A stretch of 64,000 nt of DNA from Xanthobacteraceae bacterium (GCA_031291445.1 JARLJA010000136.1:35780-99779); one strand, 5' to 3'. Shown: positions 43,557-54,090, counted from the stretch's first letter. The notes: a model not told the origin generated them from the letters alone. Numbers and translations are program-made.

Positions 43557-44258
43557 CTAACGCCACGACAGGGCACGAATCGCCAGAAACAGCGTTAGAA
43601 ACGCCGAGCTCAGGAAAAACGCCACGTCGGAGAGATAAAGCGAGCCGGTCGCGAACGGCTTGAAATGTCCGGACAGCGAAAGGTGCAGGACCACGTCGTC
43701 CAGCGGAGCCGGCAACAGCGGAGCCACCTCGTCGATGATCCACAACAGAAGGAACAGGCTCAGAGACACGACAGCGGCGATAATCTGATTGTTGGTCAGC
43801 GCCGAACTGAGGAGCCCGACCCCCACGAGCGACGCGGCGAACAGCAACAGTCCGAGATAGCCGCTGAAGATCGGGCCCCAGTCGGGGTCGCCGTAAAGTG
43901 CGAGCACCACCGCATAGACGCCCGAGAGGCCGAGCATGAATGCCACCAACGCGAGACTAGCGGCGAATTTGGCCAGGATGATTTGCGGCTCGGTTACGGG
44001 CGAAGTGAGAAGCACTTCCAGCGTGTTGAGCTTTTTCTCCTCTGCGACAAGGCGCATGGTAATGATCGGCACCGTCAGCAGGATGAGCACGAACATCTGG
44101 AAGAACAGATCGACGAGGGACTGCGAATGGGTAATGAACAGCTTGAGCGTGAAGCTGTATCCCATGACGATCAGGAAGACGGCTATCAACACATAGGCGA
44201 TCGGCGACGAAAAGAGTGCATCGACCTCCTTGCGCCAGAGGACAGCGAAGGTTCTCAT
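43557..44258 (-). CDS. ABC-2-type permease (GldF-like)
   Basis: This 233-residue membrane protein begins FAVLWRKEVDALFSSPIAYVLIAVFLIVMGY, then VPIITMRLVAEEKKLNTLEVLLTSPVTEPQIILAKF. This is the standard pattern of GldF-like ABC-2 permeases. About six hydrophobic segments are visible. Its start overlaps the ATPase stop by four bases and it is followed by the GldG-like gene after 12 bases, so the genes form one operon. The transported substrate is unknown. Confidence 0.85.
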   Translation of the reverse strand: MRTFAVLWRKEVDALFSSPIAYVLIAVFLIVMGYSFTLKLFITHSQSLVDLFFQMFVLILLTVPIITMRLVAEEKKLNTLEVLLTSPVTEPQIILAKFAASLALVAFMLGLSGVYAVVLALYGDPDWGPIFSGYLGLLLFAASLVGVGLLSSALTNNQIIAAVVSLSLFLLLWIIDEVAPLLPAPLDDVVLHLSLSGHFKPFATGSLYLSDVAFFLSSAFLTLFLAIRALSWR

Positions 44259-45199
44259 GCGGCCACATCCCGGGCTTGACTCGTGAGGTCCAGAAAAATC
44301 TGCTCGAGACCACGCGCAACGGGGGAGAGTTCAGACAGCGCGAAGCCTTTGCTGACGATGGTGGAGGCGAGCTCCTCGGTCAGTTTCGGGCGCGGGGCGA
44401 CCTTAACGATGTAACGCGGCACGTCGCCGACGTCCCGGAAGGTGTCGATCGCCTGCACTCCGGCGATCTGAGACACGACGGCCCTGACGTCGCGCTCGCT
44501 GCCCGCGACACGAATGCTCAGTTCCTGCGTGGCCTGGTGCAGCCTCAACGCATCCTGGGTGAGAAGAACCCCGTCGAGCAGGATCATGACCCGACTTGCG
44601 ATCTGTTCGATTTCCGACAGCACATGCGAAGCGATCAGAACGGTGTGGCGTCCGGCGAGAGAAAGAATGAAATCACGGATACTGACGACCTGGTTCGGAT
44701 CGAGACCGCTCGTCGGTTCGTCGAGAACGAGAATTTTGGGATCGTTCAGAAGCGCCTGCGCGATCGCCACGCGTTGACGGTAGCCGCGCGATAGTTTTGT
44801 CGTGAGAAGATCGGATACTTTGTGGAGCTTCAGGCGCTCGATCACCGATGCAACCGCGTTTTCGACCCGCCTTCGTTCCACGCCCTTGATTCGCGCCATG
44901 AAGCGAAGAGACTCGACGACGCGCATGTGGTCGTAGAGCGGCGCGTTCTCGTGGACGTAGCCGACCTGGCGCCGAAGCGCGAGGGACTCGCGGAACACGT
45001 CGTATCCCGCCACCGACACCGTTCCCGCCGTCGGCGTCAAATATCCCGTCAGGATGCGAAAGATACTGCTTTTCCCCGATCCGTTGGGTCCGAGCAGACC
45101 AACGATCTCACCCTCCTCGATTGAAAACGATACGTCACGGAGCGCCGGACGCGGCCCATACCACTTCACAAGATTCTCGGCGACGATCACTTTGCTCAC
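44255..45199 (-). CDS. ABC transporter ATPase (GldA/NodI-like)
   Basis: This 314-residue ATPase has VKWYGPRPALRDVSFSIEEGEIVGLLGPNGSGKSSIFRILTGYL-type sequence with Walker A, then YDHMRVVESLRFMARIKG, the signature LSRGYRQRVAIAQALL and VLDEPTSGLDPNQV. A C-terminal domain of about 90 residues follows, as in GldA. The GTG at 45199 is chosen because it begins the family match; the open frame upstream has none. It drives the permease encoded just downstream. Base composition through this cluster looks lower in GC than in the sulfur genes on both sides. Confidence 0.85.
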   Translation of the reverse strand: MSKVIVAENLVKWYGPRPALRDVSFSIEEGEIVGLLGPNGSGKSSIFRILTGYLTPTAGTVSVAGYDVFRESLALRRQVGYVHENAPLYDHMRVVESLRFMARIKGVERRRVENAVASVIERLKLHKVSDLLTTKLSRGYRQRVAIAQALLNDPKILVLDEPTSGLDPNQVVSIRDFILSLAGRHTVLIASHVLSEIEQIASRVMILLDGVLLTQDALRLHQATQELSIRVAGSERDVRAVVSQIAGVQAIDTFRDVGDVPRYIVKVAPRPKLTEELASTIVSKGFALSELSPVARGLEQIFLDLTSQARDVAA

Positions 45200-45379
45200 G
45201 ACTGTTCCACCTTCATGGCGAACCCTGACCGCACCGACCAGAGCGGCGTTCCGATCGACGACTGCTTTTTGCCAGACCGGCCAACCAAACAGCACACCGA
45301 AACCCGTCGAAAGCCACCGACGGGGAAAGACCGGCCCCTCCCCCGAGGCCGGCCTCGCTCCAGGCTCAAACACGGATGA

Positions 45380-46270
45380 CTATTCGTAGTACTCAGGCGC
45401 GTGCTTATGCGCGTTGAATGCTTCTGCATCATGCGTCGGAAGCACATCGCCGTGCTCCAGATCGCGGATGCGGCGGATGTAGGAATACCCGTTGTAGTAA
45501 GCCACCGGATCGTAAACCAGACCGAGGCTCGGCAGAACGTTCTTGTCGAGATTTTCCTTCAGATGAAGCGTATCGCTCGTCAAGATCACGAGGCCCGTCT
45601 TCGGTAGACGAACGAGCGCAAGCTGCGTTCCGGGCGTGTGGCCTGCCGCGCGATGGAGGTAGATGCTTCCGTCGCCGAACAGGTCGAGGTCTCCGTCAAG
45701 TTCGATGACAGGCTGACGCGAGGCGTTTGGCGCACCAAGCGGGGCACGCAGCGCCTCGAAGTCGCCCGTGATGTAGGACCCCGCGGTGCCCGGCTTCGGC
45801 CAGAACGCGTTCACGACCTCGTCGCGCTGATAAACCAGCGTTGCGTTGGGGAATTTGCTCACATTCCCTGCATGGTCGAGATGCAGATGGCTGATGATCA
45901 CGTAATTGATATCGTTCGGCTTGAGGCCGATTTTCGCGAGCTGAAGGTCGATTGCGACCTCGGGATTCCGGTCGGGCTGGATTCCCTGGATGAAGGGGCC
46001 CCAGTAGGTCGGATCAGTGATGATCCTGTCGTTGTTGCCGGTTTCGAAAAGCACAACGCCCTTAGGGTGCTTGATGACGTAGAAGGAAACCGGCACCTTG
46101 ATCCGGTCGTTTGTCGCGGTGCTTTGGACAAGCGATTTCTCGAGATTCAGCCAGCCCGACGAGAAGATGTATAGTTTCGTCCCTTCCGGCGCTGCCGCGA
46201 ATGCCAACGTCTGAGAGAACAGAACGGCGCAGCCGGCAAGCGCCATCCTGAAACTACGAAGCCCAACCAT
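45380..46270 (-). CDS. Exported metallo-beta-lactamase-fold hydrolase (lactonase-like)
   Basis: This 296-residue protein has a signal peptide (SFRMALAGCAVLFSQTLAFAAAP) and a metallo-beta-lactamase fold. The zinc site HLHLDH is in VIISHLHLDHAGNVSKF, a further His is in RAAGHTPGTQLAL, and Asp is in LTSDTLHL. The overall order, with FETGNND and FWPKPGTAGSYITGDFEAL, recalls AHL-lactonase relatives (AttM/AiiA type), but those are usually cytoplasmic. The substrate could be a lactone or another ester. The start at 46270 is six bases after AGGAG. It lies 180 bases before the ABC cluster on the same strand. Confidence 0.78.
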   Translation of the reverse strand: MVGLRSFRMALAGCAVLFSQTLAFAAAPEGTKLYIFSSGWLNLEKSLVQSTATNDRIKVPVSFYVIKHPKGVVLFETGNNDRIITDPTYWGPFIQGIQPDRNPEVAIDLQLAKIGLKPNDINYVIISHLHLDHAGNVSKFPNATLVYQRDEVVNAFWPKPGTAGSYITGDFEALRAPLGAPNASRQPVIELDGDLDLFGDGSIYLHRAAGHTPGTQLALVRLPKTGLVILTSDTLHLKENLDKNVLPSLGLVYDPVAYYNGYSYIRRIRDLEHGDVLPTHDAEAFNAHKHAPEYYE

Positions 46271-46276
46271 CGTCAT

Positions 46277-46881
46277 CTCCTTTTTGCAGAGAAATCGTCC
46301 GTTAAGTCGACCGTTTGCTGAGAAGGTCTATAAGGAATATCGTTTGGCTGGATTTTTGTCGACTGACTCCAAACCTGTTTCACTAAGTAAAAATCATTTT
46401 CCATTCGGCCATTACTCCACAGCGACCGGCACTCGCGCGTCATTCGCAATCCGCATTTTCCTTCTCCCTCCAGCCCCGCCTTTCCAACCACATTCCTTCT
46501 TCTGCCCGCGCCAATTGCGGCGTCAGCGGACGCCGGCGCTTGGGTATGGTCCGAGCGGGGCGTGATGCCGACGCGAATTTCCTGCGCGCCGCGTTGCAAG
46601 GCGGAGGTTCGAGAAGACCTCACTACGCAACCGTCGACCACAACACGATCTTCGGCGAAGTGGACGCCGCAATCGCGAGGCTAGAGTTCTCGTGGGTGAG
46701 CATCGAAGCGGTGGCCGGGAGCCGCGTGGCGGAGGCTTGCGGTCAAAACGACGCGATTGTTCCGGCCCAGACGTTTGGTCGCGTTTCGCTTCGTTCAAAT
46801 GGTTTTGGACGGGTTTGAGGTTTTGATTTCCTTGCAGCTGTGTCAGGCTCGCCGCGCCACCGTGCACCATGGGAGGGGGCA
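46277..46881. other. Gene-free divergent region
   Basis: About 600 bases between the hydrolase and methyltransferase genes. Short frames cross it but none has family similarity. The part at about 46,300-46,400 is clearly more AT-rich than the surroundings and probably holds the leftward promoter. Confidence 0.45.
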
Positions 46882-47709
46882 ATGCCGATCGAGCGATCCA
46901 GCGATCCTGAGATATTCTCCGCCTTCGAATTGTCGGGTTGGGAAACAAGTATCGGCGGCTACACATCCGCATTCGGTGCCGTGGCGCGCCAGTCGATCGG
47001 CGCGATGCTCGATGCTGCTGGCGTGACGCGCGGCACGCGGGTGTTGGACGTCTGTTGCGGCCCCGGCCAGCTTGCCGCCGGGGCTTCGGCGCGCGGCGCG
47101 GACGCCGTCGGACTGGATTTCTCGCTCGAGGCGATCGAACTCGCCCGCACCCTGGTGCCAGGTGGACGTTTTGAGCGAGGCGACGCACAGGCGCTGCCGT
47201 ATCCTGCGGCGAGTTTCGACGCCGTGCTCTGCGGTTACGGGCTTATGCATCTACCAGAACCCGCGGCGGCGCTGCGGGAATCACTACGCGTGCTGCGCAT
47301 CGGTGGACGAGCGGCGTTCAGCGTTTGGGACGCGACCGGCTTCGGTTTTGCCTTGGTCTACGAGGCGGTTCGTGCGCGCGGCAGGATGGATATTGCTTTG
47401 CCGCACGGACCAGATTTTTTCCAGTTCGGATCACACGAGCGAATGTTGGCGGCGCTCGACGAGGCGGGTTTCACCGACACTAAAACCGGTTCCTTCGATC
47501 AAGCTTGGCACGTGAAGAGCGCCGACCACTATGTCGAAGCGATCCTTGCCGGCACGGTCCGTGCGCGCGCGGTACTCGCTGCTCAAACCGGCGCCGCGGC
47601 AGACGGTGTCCGCGCCTACATTGCCGAATACCTGACTCGCTTCCGTGCGCCCAACGGCGAACTGGTCGTGCCTATGCCGGCGATCATCGGCAGCGGCACG
47701 CGTGGCTGA
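46882..47709 (+). CDS. Class I SAM-dependent methyltransferase
   Basis: This 275-residue protein has motif I in RVLDVCCGPGQLAAGA near residue 53, an acidic strand end in AVGLDFSLEAIELAR, and motif post-I GDAQALPYPAASFDAVLCGYGLMHL. These mark a Rossmann-fold methyltransferase of the UbiE/small-molecule type. The acceptor is unknown. GGGAGGGGG lies just before the ATG. It stands alone on this strand between the hydrolase and the regulator and is not obviously tied to sulfur metabolism, apart from its use of SAM. Confidence 0.8.
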   Translation: MPIERSSDPEIFSAFELSGWETSIGGYTSAFGAVARQSIGAMLDAAGVTRGTRVLDVCCGPGQLAAGASARGADAVGLDFSLEAIELARTLVPGGRFERGDAQALPYPAASFDAVLCGYGLMHLPEPAAALRESLRVLRIGGRAAFSVWDATGFGFALVYEAVRARGRMDIALPHGPDFFQFGSHERMLAALDEAGFTDTKTGSFDQAWHVKSADHYVEAILAGTVRARAVLAAQTGAAADGVRAYIAEYLTRFRAPNGELVVPMPAIIGSGTRG

Positions 47710-47883
47710 AGGAACGTGCCGCACGCTGAACGAAATGTTCGCGGGCCCGGCTGCGAGCTTCCGCTAGCTCGGCAGCCACGCCGCCGAGGACAATAGGGAC
47801 CTCGCCTCGTCCGCGGGGCAGAGTCATGCAGACGCGTCCTGGCGGCGCGGCTCCAACATCCGCGTCGCTCTGCGGCCCGCCCG

Positions 47884-48537
47884 TCAGCCCACCGCCTCGA
47901 CATAAGTCATGACGAGAAAGGCGATCGCCTCGTCGACCCCGAGGTTTCGGTAGGAATGGGGCACGTCCGCCTCGAACACGATCGCATCGCCCTCGGCCAG
48001 CGTCACCGGCCGTTCCGAGCCGGACACGATTTCGATGGTGCCCTTCGCAACCACGAGGTTCTCTCGGGTGCCGCGCGCATGCGCGTCGGCAATCTCGTAA
48101 TGCAGCGGCGCGAGTCGCAGCTCGTAGAATTCCACCTGCCGGTCGCCGTCGAACGGAAACAGCGCCCGCGACGTGAAACGGCCCTGGTTCGACGACAGGA
48201 TCTTCGCCGATGTCCTGCGGAACACCTGCGTTCCCCGCGCCTCGTCGGTCGCGATCAGGTTGGCGAACGGCACGCCGAGCGCGGTTGCGACCTTCCAGAG
48301 CAGGCCGATGGTCGGAACGCTCTTGCCGGTTTCGATCTGCCCGAGCATGGCGCGGCTCACGCCCGACTGCTTGGCCAGCCGCTCGAGGGAGTAGCCTTTG
48401 CGCACCCGCATCCGACGCAGGTTGCGACCGACGATGATCGGCAACTCGATCACCGGATCGATCGGCGCCGGACGGCTTGGCGAGCCGCCGCCACCGTCGC
48501 GCCGATCGGTGCCGGTCACTGGGGTCTCCTGGGTCAC
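47884..48537 (-). CDS. XRE-family transcriptional regulator with C-terminal cupin sensor domain
   Basis: This 217-residue regulator has a helix-turn-helix near residues 37-95 (NLRRMRVRKGYSLERLAKQSGVSRAMLGQIETGKSVPTIGLLWKVATALGV) and a cupin near 145-210 (ENLVVAKGTIEIVSG and EGDAIVFEADVPHSYRN). XRE-cupin proteins usually sense a small molecule and control nearby uptake or synthesis genes. It is the only clear transcription factor in the window and is leftward, like the cysK-serine acetyltransferase pair, so it is a candidate controller of cysteine synthesis. That link is inference. The GTG start overlaps the stop of the small gene (GTGA). Confidence 0.85.
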   Translation of the reverse strand: MTQETPVTGTDRRDGGGGSPSRPAPIDPVIELPIIVGRNLRRMRVRKGYSLERLAKQSGVSRAMLGQIETGKSVPTIGLLWKVATALGVPFANLIATDEARGTQVFRRTSAKILSSNQGRFTSRALFPFDGDRQVEFYELRLAPLHYEIADAHARGTRENLVVAKGTIEIVSGSERPVTLAEGDAIVFEADVPHSYRNLGVDEAIAFLVMTYVEAVG

Positions 48538-48782
48538 CCGTTTCGCTCCGCGCCATCTCGGCCGTCGCCGATTCGACCCCGGATTTGCCCGGCCAACGGC
48601 CAGAATACGAAGGCCGGCCAGGCGGTCAGGAACGCCATCGGGATCGCGAAGGGAGCAGCCGACATCGCCCCGTAAATCATTGCGGGTACCGGTGCCACCG
48701 AGCCGCCCGCGCCTGGCGGCGGGGCAGCGCTCGCCTTCCGATAGCTCTCGAGATCGAGGATCTTGGCGGAGTCTTCGATCAT
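48534..48782 (-). CDS. Small protein with one hydrophobic segment, unknown function
   Basis: This 82-residue protein begins MIEDSAKILDLESYRKASA and has a hydrophobic stretch (PFAIPMAFLTAWPAFVFWPLAG near residues 46-67) and a charged C-terminus. AAGAGGGG precedes the ATG at good distance. An ATG at 48953 would add 57 residues without family features and is not favoured. I do not recognise the family. It overlaps the regulator start by four bases, so the two are translated together. Confidence 0.55.
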   Translation of the reverse strand: MIEDSAKILDLESYRKASAAPPPGAGGSVAPVPAMIYGAMSAAPFAIPMAFLTAWPAFVFWPLAGQIRGRIGDGRDGAERNG

Positions 48783-48988
48783 GGGCCCCTCTTGATCCGG
48801 CACGGCGGTCGCGTTCGCCAACCGCTGATGCTGACGCAGGGGGTGCCGGTTATCAATCAGCCCGGCAAGAAAACGACAGGCATCACTCCAGACACCGGTT
48901 TCGAGGCAGGAATTTCTCGCAACCTCCGGCAGCGTAGTCGATTGCGTCACCAACCGACGGCGCGCAGATCGTCGCCCAATTCGCTCCG

Positions 48989-49932
48989 CTAGATTCCCGC
49001 GCCGTCGTCGAAGCTGTCGTTGCGCGCCTTCGCCTGCGTGATCGAACTGCCCGGCGGCACGCTCGTCGTCAGCCAGACGCTGCCGCCGATCGACGACCCG
49101 CGGCCGACCGTGATGCGCCCGAGAATGGTGGCGCCGGCATAGATGACGACGTCGTCCTCGATGATCGGGTGACGTTCTCCGCCCTTGACGATGGCGCCAT
49201 TCTTGTCGAGCTCGAAGCGCTTGGCGCCGAGCGTGACCGCCTGATAGAGCCGCACCCGGCGACCGATCCGCGCGGTCTCGCCGATCACGACGCCGGTGCC
49301 GTGGTCGATGAAGAAACTCTCGCCGATCTCCGCGCCCGGATGAATGTCGATGCCGGTCTGGGCGTGGGCGAGCTCGGCGATGATCCGGGCCAGCATCGGC
49401 ACCCCGAGGCGGTACAGCAGATGGGCGATGCGGTGCCGGATGACCGCGCCGATCCCCGGATAGCAGAACACCACCTCATCGAGGCTCCTGGCCGCCGGAT
49501 CGCCCGCGAACGCGGCTTGGATATCGCTGTCCAGCAGCGCGCGAATCCGGGGCAGTTCCCGGGCAAATTCAGCCACGATATCGAGCGAAGCCTGTTCCAG
49601 CTCGCCGGCGCTGCGGAGGCCCTCGGTATCGAAGTGATGAAGCTCGCGCCGAACCTGCTGGCGCAAGGCGCGCAACGCCCGGTCGAGCGTGTCGGCGACG
49701 TAGAAATCGATACCGTCGTCGGACAGTCCGGGGGACCCGAAATGGCGCGGAAACAGCGCGGCAACCAGACCGTCGACGATCGCGACGACCGCCTCCCGCG
49801 ACGGCAAATCGGGGATCGAACGGCCCCCATAGCGGCGCTTTTGCGAGACCGCGCGGAGATCCGCCAGTTCCGCGACGATGCTGTCGAGATCCCACGACTT
49901 GTTGGCGGCGACGCGAGGTTCGCGCCGCCCGC

Positions 49933-49936
<4 letters not shown>
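48989..49936 (-). CDS. Serine O-acetyltransferase (EpsC-type)
   Basis: This 315-residue enzyme acetylates serine to O-acetylserine, the carbon acceptor for cysteine synthesis. The N-terminal half is helical ([21 protein letters not shown] and [26 protein letters not shown]). The C-terminal left-handed beta-helix contains [32 protein letters not shown], with the catalytic His, and [21 protein letters not shown]. It is the longer EpsC form rather than E. coli CysE. Its start overlaps the cysK stop (ATGA). EpsC-type enzymes are known neighbours of family 2A encapsulin genes in other bacteria; here it is about 8 kb away. Confidence 0.9.
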
Positions 49937-50910
<974 letters not shown>

Positions 50911-51430
50911 GTGCCGCTCCTCATCTCGTCATGGCGTGTTGCCTTGGCCCCGTCGATAGCATGAGCGCGGAACGGCATGACACAACCAGCGATGTCGCTC
51001 GTCGCGTTTGGAATAACGACACTGCCGTGCACCCTCGCGCGAGAATTCCATGTCTTCCGATCGCGCCCACGTAGCATGGCGCCACGACGTCACTGCTGCA
51101 AATGAGACGCAGAAACCGCGACGCTGCGGCGCGCATGGGTCAGCTGCAAAACGATCGCGCGTACCGGATTGGTTTCTACCGAACACTACAGCCAGAGATT
51201 GTATTTCGAAGAGGTCTGTCCAGGCGGGCTTGGTTCAAAATCACGGCCAATAAATTCTGGCCATTATTGAAGAACTCGTCATGCCCGGGCTTGTCCCGGG
51301 CATCCACGTCTTCACGGTCTTAACAACAGGAAAGACGTGGGTGGCCGGGAGACCTTAGTCCTAGCGATCCGTCGAAGACGGATCGCGCTGCCCGGCCATG
51401 ACGACAAAAAGCAACGTCAGCCAGCAGCGC
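50911..51430. repeat. Gene-free region with an extragenic palindromic repeat
   Basis: Upstream of cysK about 370 bases hold no clear gene. Bases 51278-51406 form a compound palindrome. It begins with GTCATGCCCGGGC and ends with GCCCGGCCATGAC, and has an inner hairpin GCGATCCGTC/GACGGATCGC at 51364-51386. The same repeat family occurs at 61850-61940. It is typical of Bradyrhizobium-like genomes. Confidence 0.65.
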
Positions 51431-52774
51431 TCACGTCCACACCCCGGAGCGGCGGTCCTCGACCCGCTTGGCCTTGTGGGTGGCGCGCGGCAGCGAATCC
51501 GGCGGCAGCACGCTGACCTCGGCCGACACGCCGGTCACCGCGCGCAGCCGGCGCGCGAAGGCGTCGGCGAGATCCTCGGGCAGGCCGTTGTAGCCGCGGA
51601 CGTGCTCGATCTCGACGGTCAGGCGGTCAAGGTGGTTGATGCGCTCGACCACCAGGCGATACTCGCCGGTGAGTTCGTGGTTCTGGCGCGCCACCGCCTC
51701 GACGTCGCTGGGAAACAGGTTGACGCCCTTGATGATCAGCATGTCGTCGCGGCGGCCGTGGACGCCGTTGAGGCGGATCGCGGTGCGCCCGCAGCGGCAC
51801 GGCTCGGGATTGAAGCTGACGATGTCGCCGGTGCGAAAGCGCACCATCGGCCGCGCCCGCTTCTTCAGCGTCGTCAGCACCATCTCGCCGCGGTCGCCCG
51901 GCTTCACCGGCGCGCCGCTGTCGGGATCGATCACCTCGACCAGGATGTGATCCTCGGCCCAGTGCAACCCGTTCTTCTGCTCGCACATGCCGGCGCAGGA
52001 TCCGAAGATGTCGGACAGGCCGTAGTAGTCGTAGACCGAGGCGCCCCACAGCTGCTCGATGCGGTTTCGGGTCTCGGGGATCGAGCCGCCCGGCTCGCCG
52101 GCGACGAAGATGCGCTTGACCGCGAGATCCTTGCGCAGGTCGTAGCCTTCCTTGATCGCGGTCTCGCCGAGGTACCAGGCGTAGGACGGCGTGGTCCAGA
52201 TCACGGTGGCCTGGAACTGGCGCAGGATCTGCAGCAAGCGCTCCGACGGAATGGTGCCGGCATGGATGGTGAGCGCCCCGAGCTTCTGGGCGCCGAGCAC
52301 GCAGGGCCCGCCGATGAACAGCGAGAAATTCAGCGAGTGGACGTAGCGGTCGGTCGGCCGCATGCCCGACGACCAGAACTGGCGCGCCTCGTAGTCCATC
52401 CAGTCGTCGAAGTCCTGCGCCGTGAAGGGCGAGGCGGTTGGCACCCCGGTCGAGCCGGATGACGCCGAGATATAGATGATGTCGCGCTCCGGCACCGCGA
52501 CCAGGTCGCCGAACGGCGGCACCGCGAGCTGGCGGTCGCGCAGCACGCGCTTGTCGATGAACGGGAAGCGCCGGATGTCGTCGAGGCTGCGAACCTGGTC
52601 GGGCGAGACCTTGGCCGCGTCGAATGCGGCGCGGTAGGCCGGCGAGCCGGCATGGGCGTGGGCGAGATGGCGCTGCAGCAGGGAGAGCTTGAGCGCGTCC
52701 CAGTCCTGCCGGCTCTGGGTCTCGAGTTTGGCATCCCAATAGGGTCGGTCGTCGGCGGCGGATGAGGTCGTCAT
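51431..52774 (-). CDS. Phenylacetate-CoA ligase-like AMP-forming enzyme
   Basis: This 447-residue protein belongs to the PaaK branch of adenylate-forming CoA ligases. It has YISASSGSTGVPTASPFT (the ATP loop), YDYYGLSDIFG, GEMVLTTLKKRARPMVRFRTGD, CRCGRTAIRLNGVHGRRDDMLIIKGVNLFPSDVEA and a C-terminal lid. Length fits PaaK (about 440). Phenylacetate is one option, but there are no other paa genes here and the neighbours concern sulfur. Another aryl or thio-substituted acid is possible. ATG at 52774 is chosen because the family match begins there. Confidence 0.82.
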   Translation of the reverse strand: MTTSSAADDRPYWDAKLETQSRQDWDALKLSLLQRHLAHAHAGSPAYRAAFDAAKVSPDQVRSLDDIRRFPFIDKRVLRDRQLAVPPFGDLVAVPERDIIYISASSGSTGVPTASPFTAQDFDDWMDYEARQFWSSGMRPTDRYVHSLNFSLFIGGPCVLGAQKLGALTIHAGTIPSERLLQILRQFQATVIWTTPSYAWYLGETAIKEGYDLRKDLAVKRIFVAGEPGGSIPETRNRIEQLWGASVYDYYGLSDIFGSCAGMCEQKNGLHWAEDHILVEVIDPDSGAPVKPGDRGEMVLTTLKKRARPMVRFRTGDIVSFNPEPCRCGRTAIRLNGVHGRRDDMLIIKGVNLFPSDVEAVARQNHELTGEYRLVVERINHLDRLTVEIEHVRGYNGLPEDLADAFARRLRAVTGVSAEVSVLPPDSLPRATHKAKRVEDRRSGVWT

Positions 52775-52806
52775 CGGGATCTGGTCTTCCTGGTCACGAT
52801 CCGGGG

Positions 52807-53301
52807 TCAGTCGCGCCCGGTGAACTCGGCGGCCCAACCCGATGGATCGCTGAAATAGCGGATCGCCTTGATACGCTGGATTTCGGTGAGCCGGAAGCTG
52901 TGTTCGAGGCCGGAGGGCACGTTGATGAAGTCTCCCGGCCCGACGTGCAGGTCGGCGGGCCCACCCGCGACCAGGATCCGGAAAATCCCGGCGCCATCGA
53001 GAATGTAGCGCACCTCGTCGCCGTCGTGGCGGTGCCAGCGCTCGAACTTCCGCGCCAGTTCGTCGTTGTCGGGGCGCTGCGGATGCAGGGCGATCAGGTC
53101 GCGCGAGCGGTAAGGCGGCCGCGGCGGAAAGCGGTCGAGAATGTCCGCGCTTGCCGCGGCGTCAGGCAGCGCCTGCTCCAGATGCGGCGCGAGGTCGTCC
53201 GGCACCGGCTGGTGCTGGACGACGAGGCCCAGCTGATCGGCCAGCGCCGCGATCTCGGTATCCGTGGCCTCGCGGCCGTCCGCAAAGACCAGGGAAGCCA
53301 T
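52807..53301 (-). CDS. Acireductone dioxygenase-like cupin
   Basis: This 164-residue cupin matches acireductone dioxygenases (ARD), which cleave the methionine-salvage intermediate with O2 and a divalent metal. The metal ligands are H90, H92 and E96 in WHRHDGDEVRYILDG and H134 in PSGLEHSFRL. Length is a little shorter than the usual 180. No other methionine-salvage gene (mtnA, mtnB, mtnC) is in the window, so it may serve a different dioxygenase reaction. It stands between a PaaK-like ligase and MetQ on the same strand. Confidence 0.78.
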   Translation of the reverse strand: MASLVFADGREATDTEIAALADQLGLVVQHQPVPDDLAPHLEQALPDAAASADILDRFPPRPPYRSRDLIALHPQRPDNDELARKFERWHRHDGDEVRYILDGAGIFRILVAGGPADLHVGPGDFINVPSGLEHSFRLTEIQRIKAIRYFSDPSGWAAEFTGRD

Positions 53302-53307
53302 CTGCGC

Positions 53308-54090
53308 TCACCACGTCGTCAGGATGGTGCCGTGGAAACGCTTCTCGGTGAACTCCTTCACCTCCGGCGAGCGGTAGATCTCGACGAAGCGCTTCAGCGT
53401 CGGATTGTCCTTGTTCTTGGCGCGGACCGCGAACACCAGGTTCCAGTTGGTGTCGGCGCCCTCGAGCAGCAGCGCCTTGCTCGGATCGAGGCCGGCGTTG
53501 AGCGCGTAGTTGAGGTTGACCGCCGAGAAATCGAGGTCGTCCAGCGAGCGCGGCAGTTGCGCGGCGTCGAGCTCGACGATCTTGAGGTGCTTCGGGTTCT
53601 CGGCGATGTCGGCGATGGTCGCCTTGATGCCGACCCCCGGCCGCAGCTTGATCAGGCCGCCCTTCTCGAACAGCTGCAGGGCCCGCGCGCCGTTCGACGG
53701 ATCGTTCGGGATGCCGGCGCTGGCGCCGTCCCTGACCTGGTCGAGGCTCTTCACCTTGGTGGAATAGAGCCCGATCGGAACGATGATGCTCTTGGCGATG
53801 GAGACGATGTCGTAGCCGCGCTGCGCCACCTGGTTGTCGAGATAAGGCTGGTGCTGGAAGTTGTTGATGTCGAGATCGTCCTGGGCCAGCGCCGCGTTCG
53901 GCACCGTGTAGTCGGTGAACTCGGTGATCTTGAGCTCGATGCCCTCCTTGGCCGCGAGATCGCCGGCGTAGCGCAGGATTTCCGCGTAGGGACCGGCGGT
54001 GGTGCCGATGCGGATGACCTTGGCCGGCTCCGCACCCGCGCTGGCGACGAATCCGAGGGCGATGGCGAACGGCAGAAGCTTGCGGAGCAT
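53308..54090 (-). CDS. metQ: Methionine ABC transporter substrate-binding protein
   Basis: This 260-residue protein of the NlpA/MetQ family binds methionine for a MetNI importer. It has a signal peptide (LRKLLPFAIALGFVASAGA), IRIGTTAGPYAEILRYAGDLAAKEGIELKITEFTDYTVPNAAL-type sequence, NNFQHQPYLDN, IPNDPSNGARALQLFEKGGLIKL and VNLNYALNAGLDP. No lipobox cysteine follows the leader, so it is probably free in the periplasm, unlike E. coli MetQ. metN and metI are not beside it, so it must use a transporter encoded elsewhere. The ATG at 54090 follows AAGGA. Confidence 0.9.
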   Translation of the reverse strand: MLRKLLPFAIALGFVASAGAEPAKVIRIGTTAGPYAEILRYAGDLAAKEGIELKITEFTDYTVPNAALAQDDLDINNFQHQPYLDNQVAQRGYDIVSIAKSIIVPIGLYSTKVKSLDQVRDGASAGIPNDPSNGARALQLFEKGGLIKLRPGVGIKATIADIAENPKHLKIVELDAAQLPRSLDDLDFSAVNLNYALNAGLDPSKALLLEGADTNWNLVFAVRAKNKDNPTLKRFVEIYRSPEVKEFTEKRFHGTILTTW

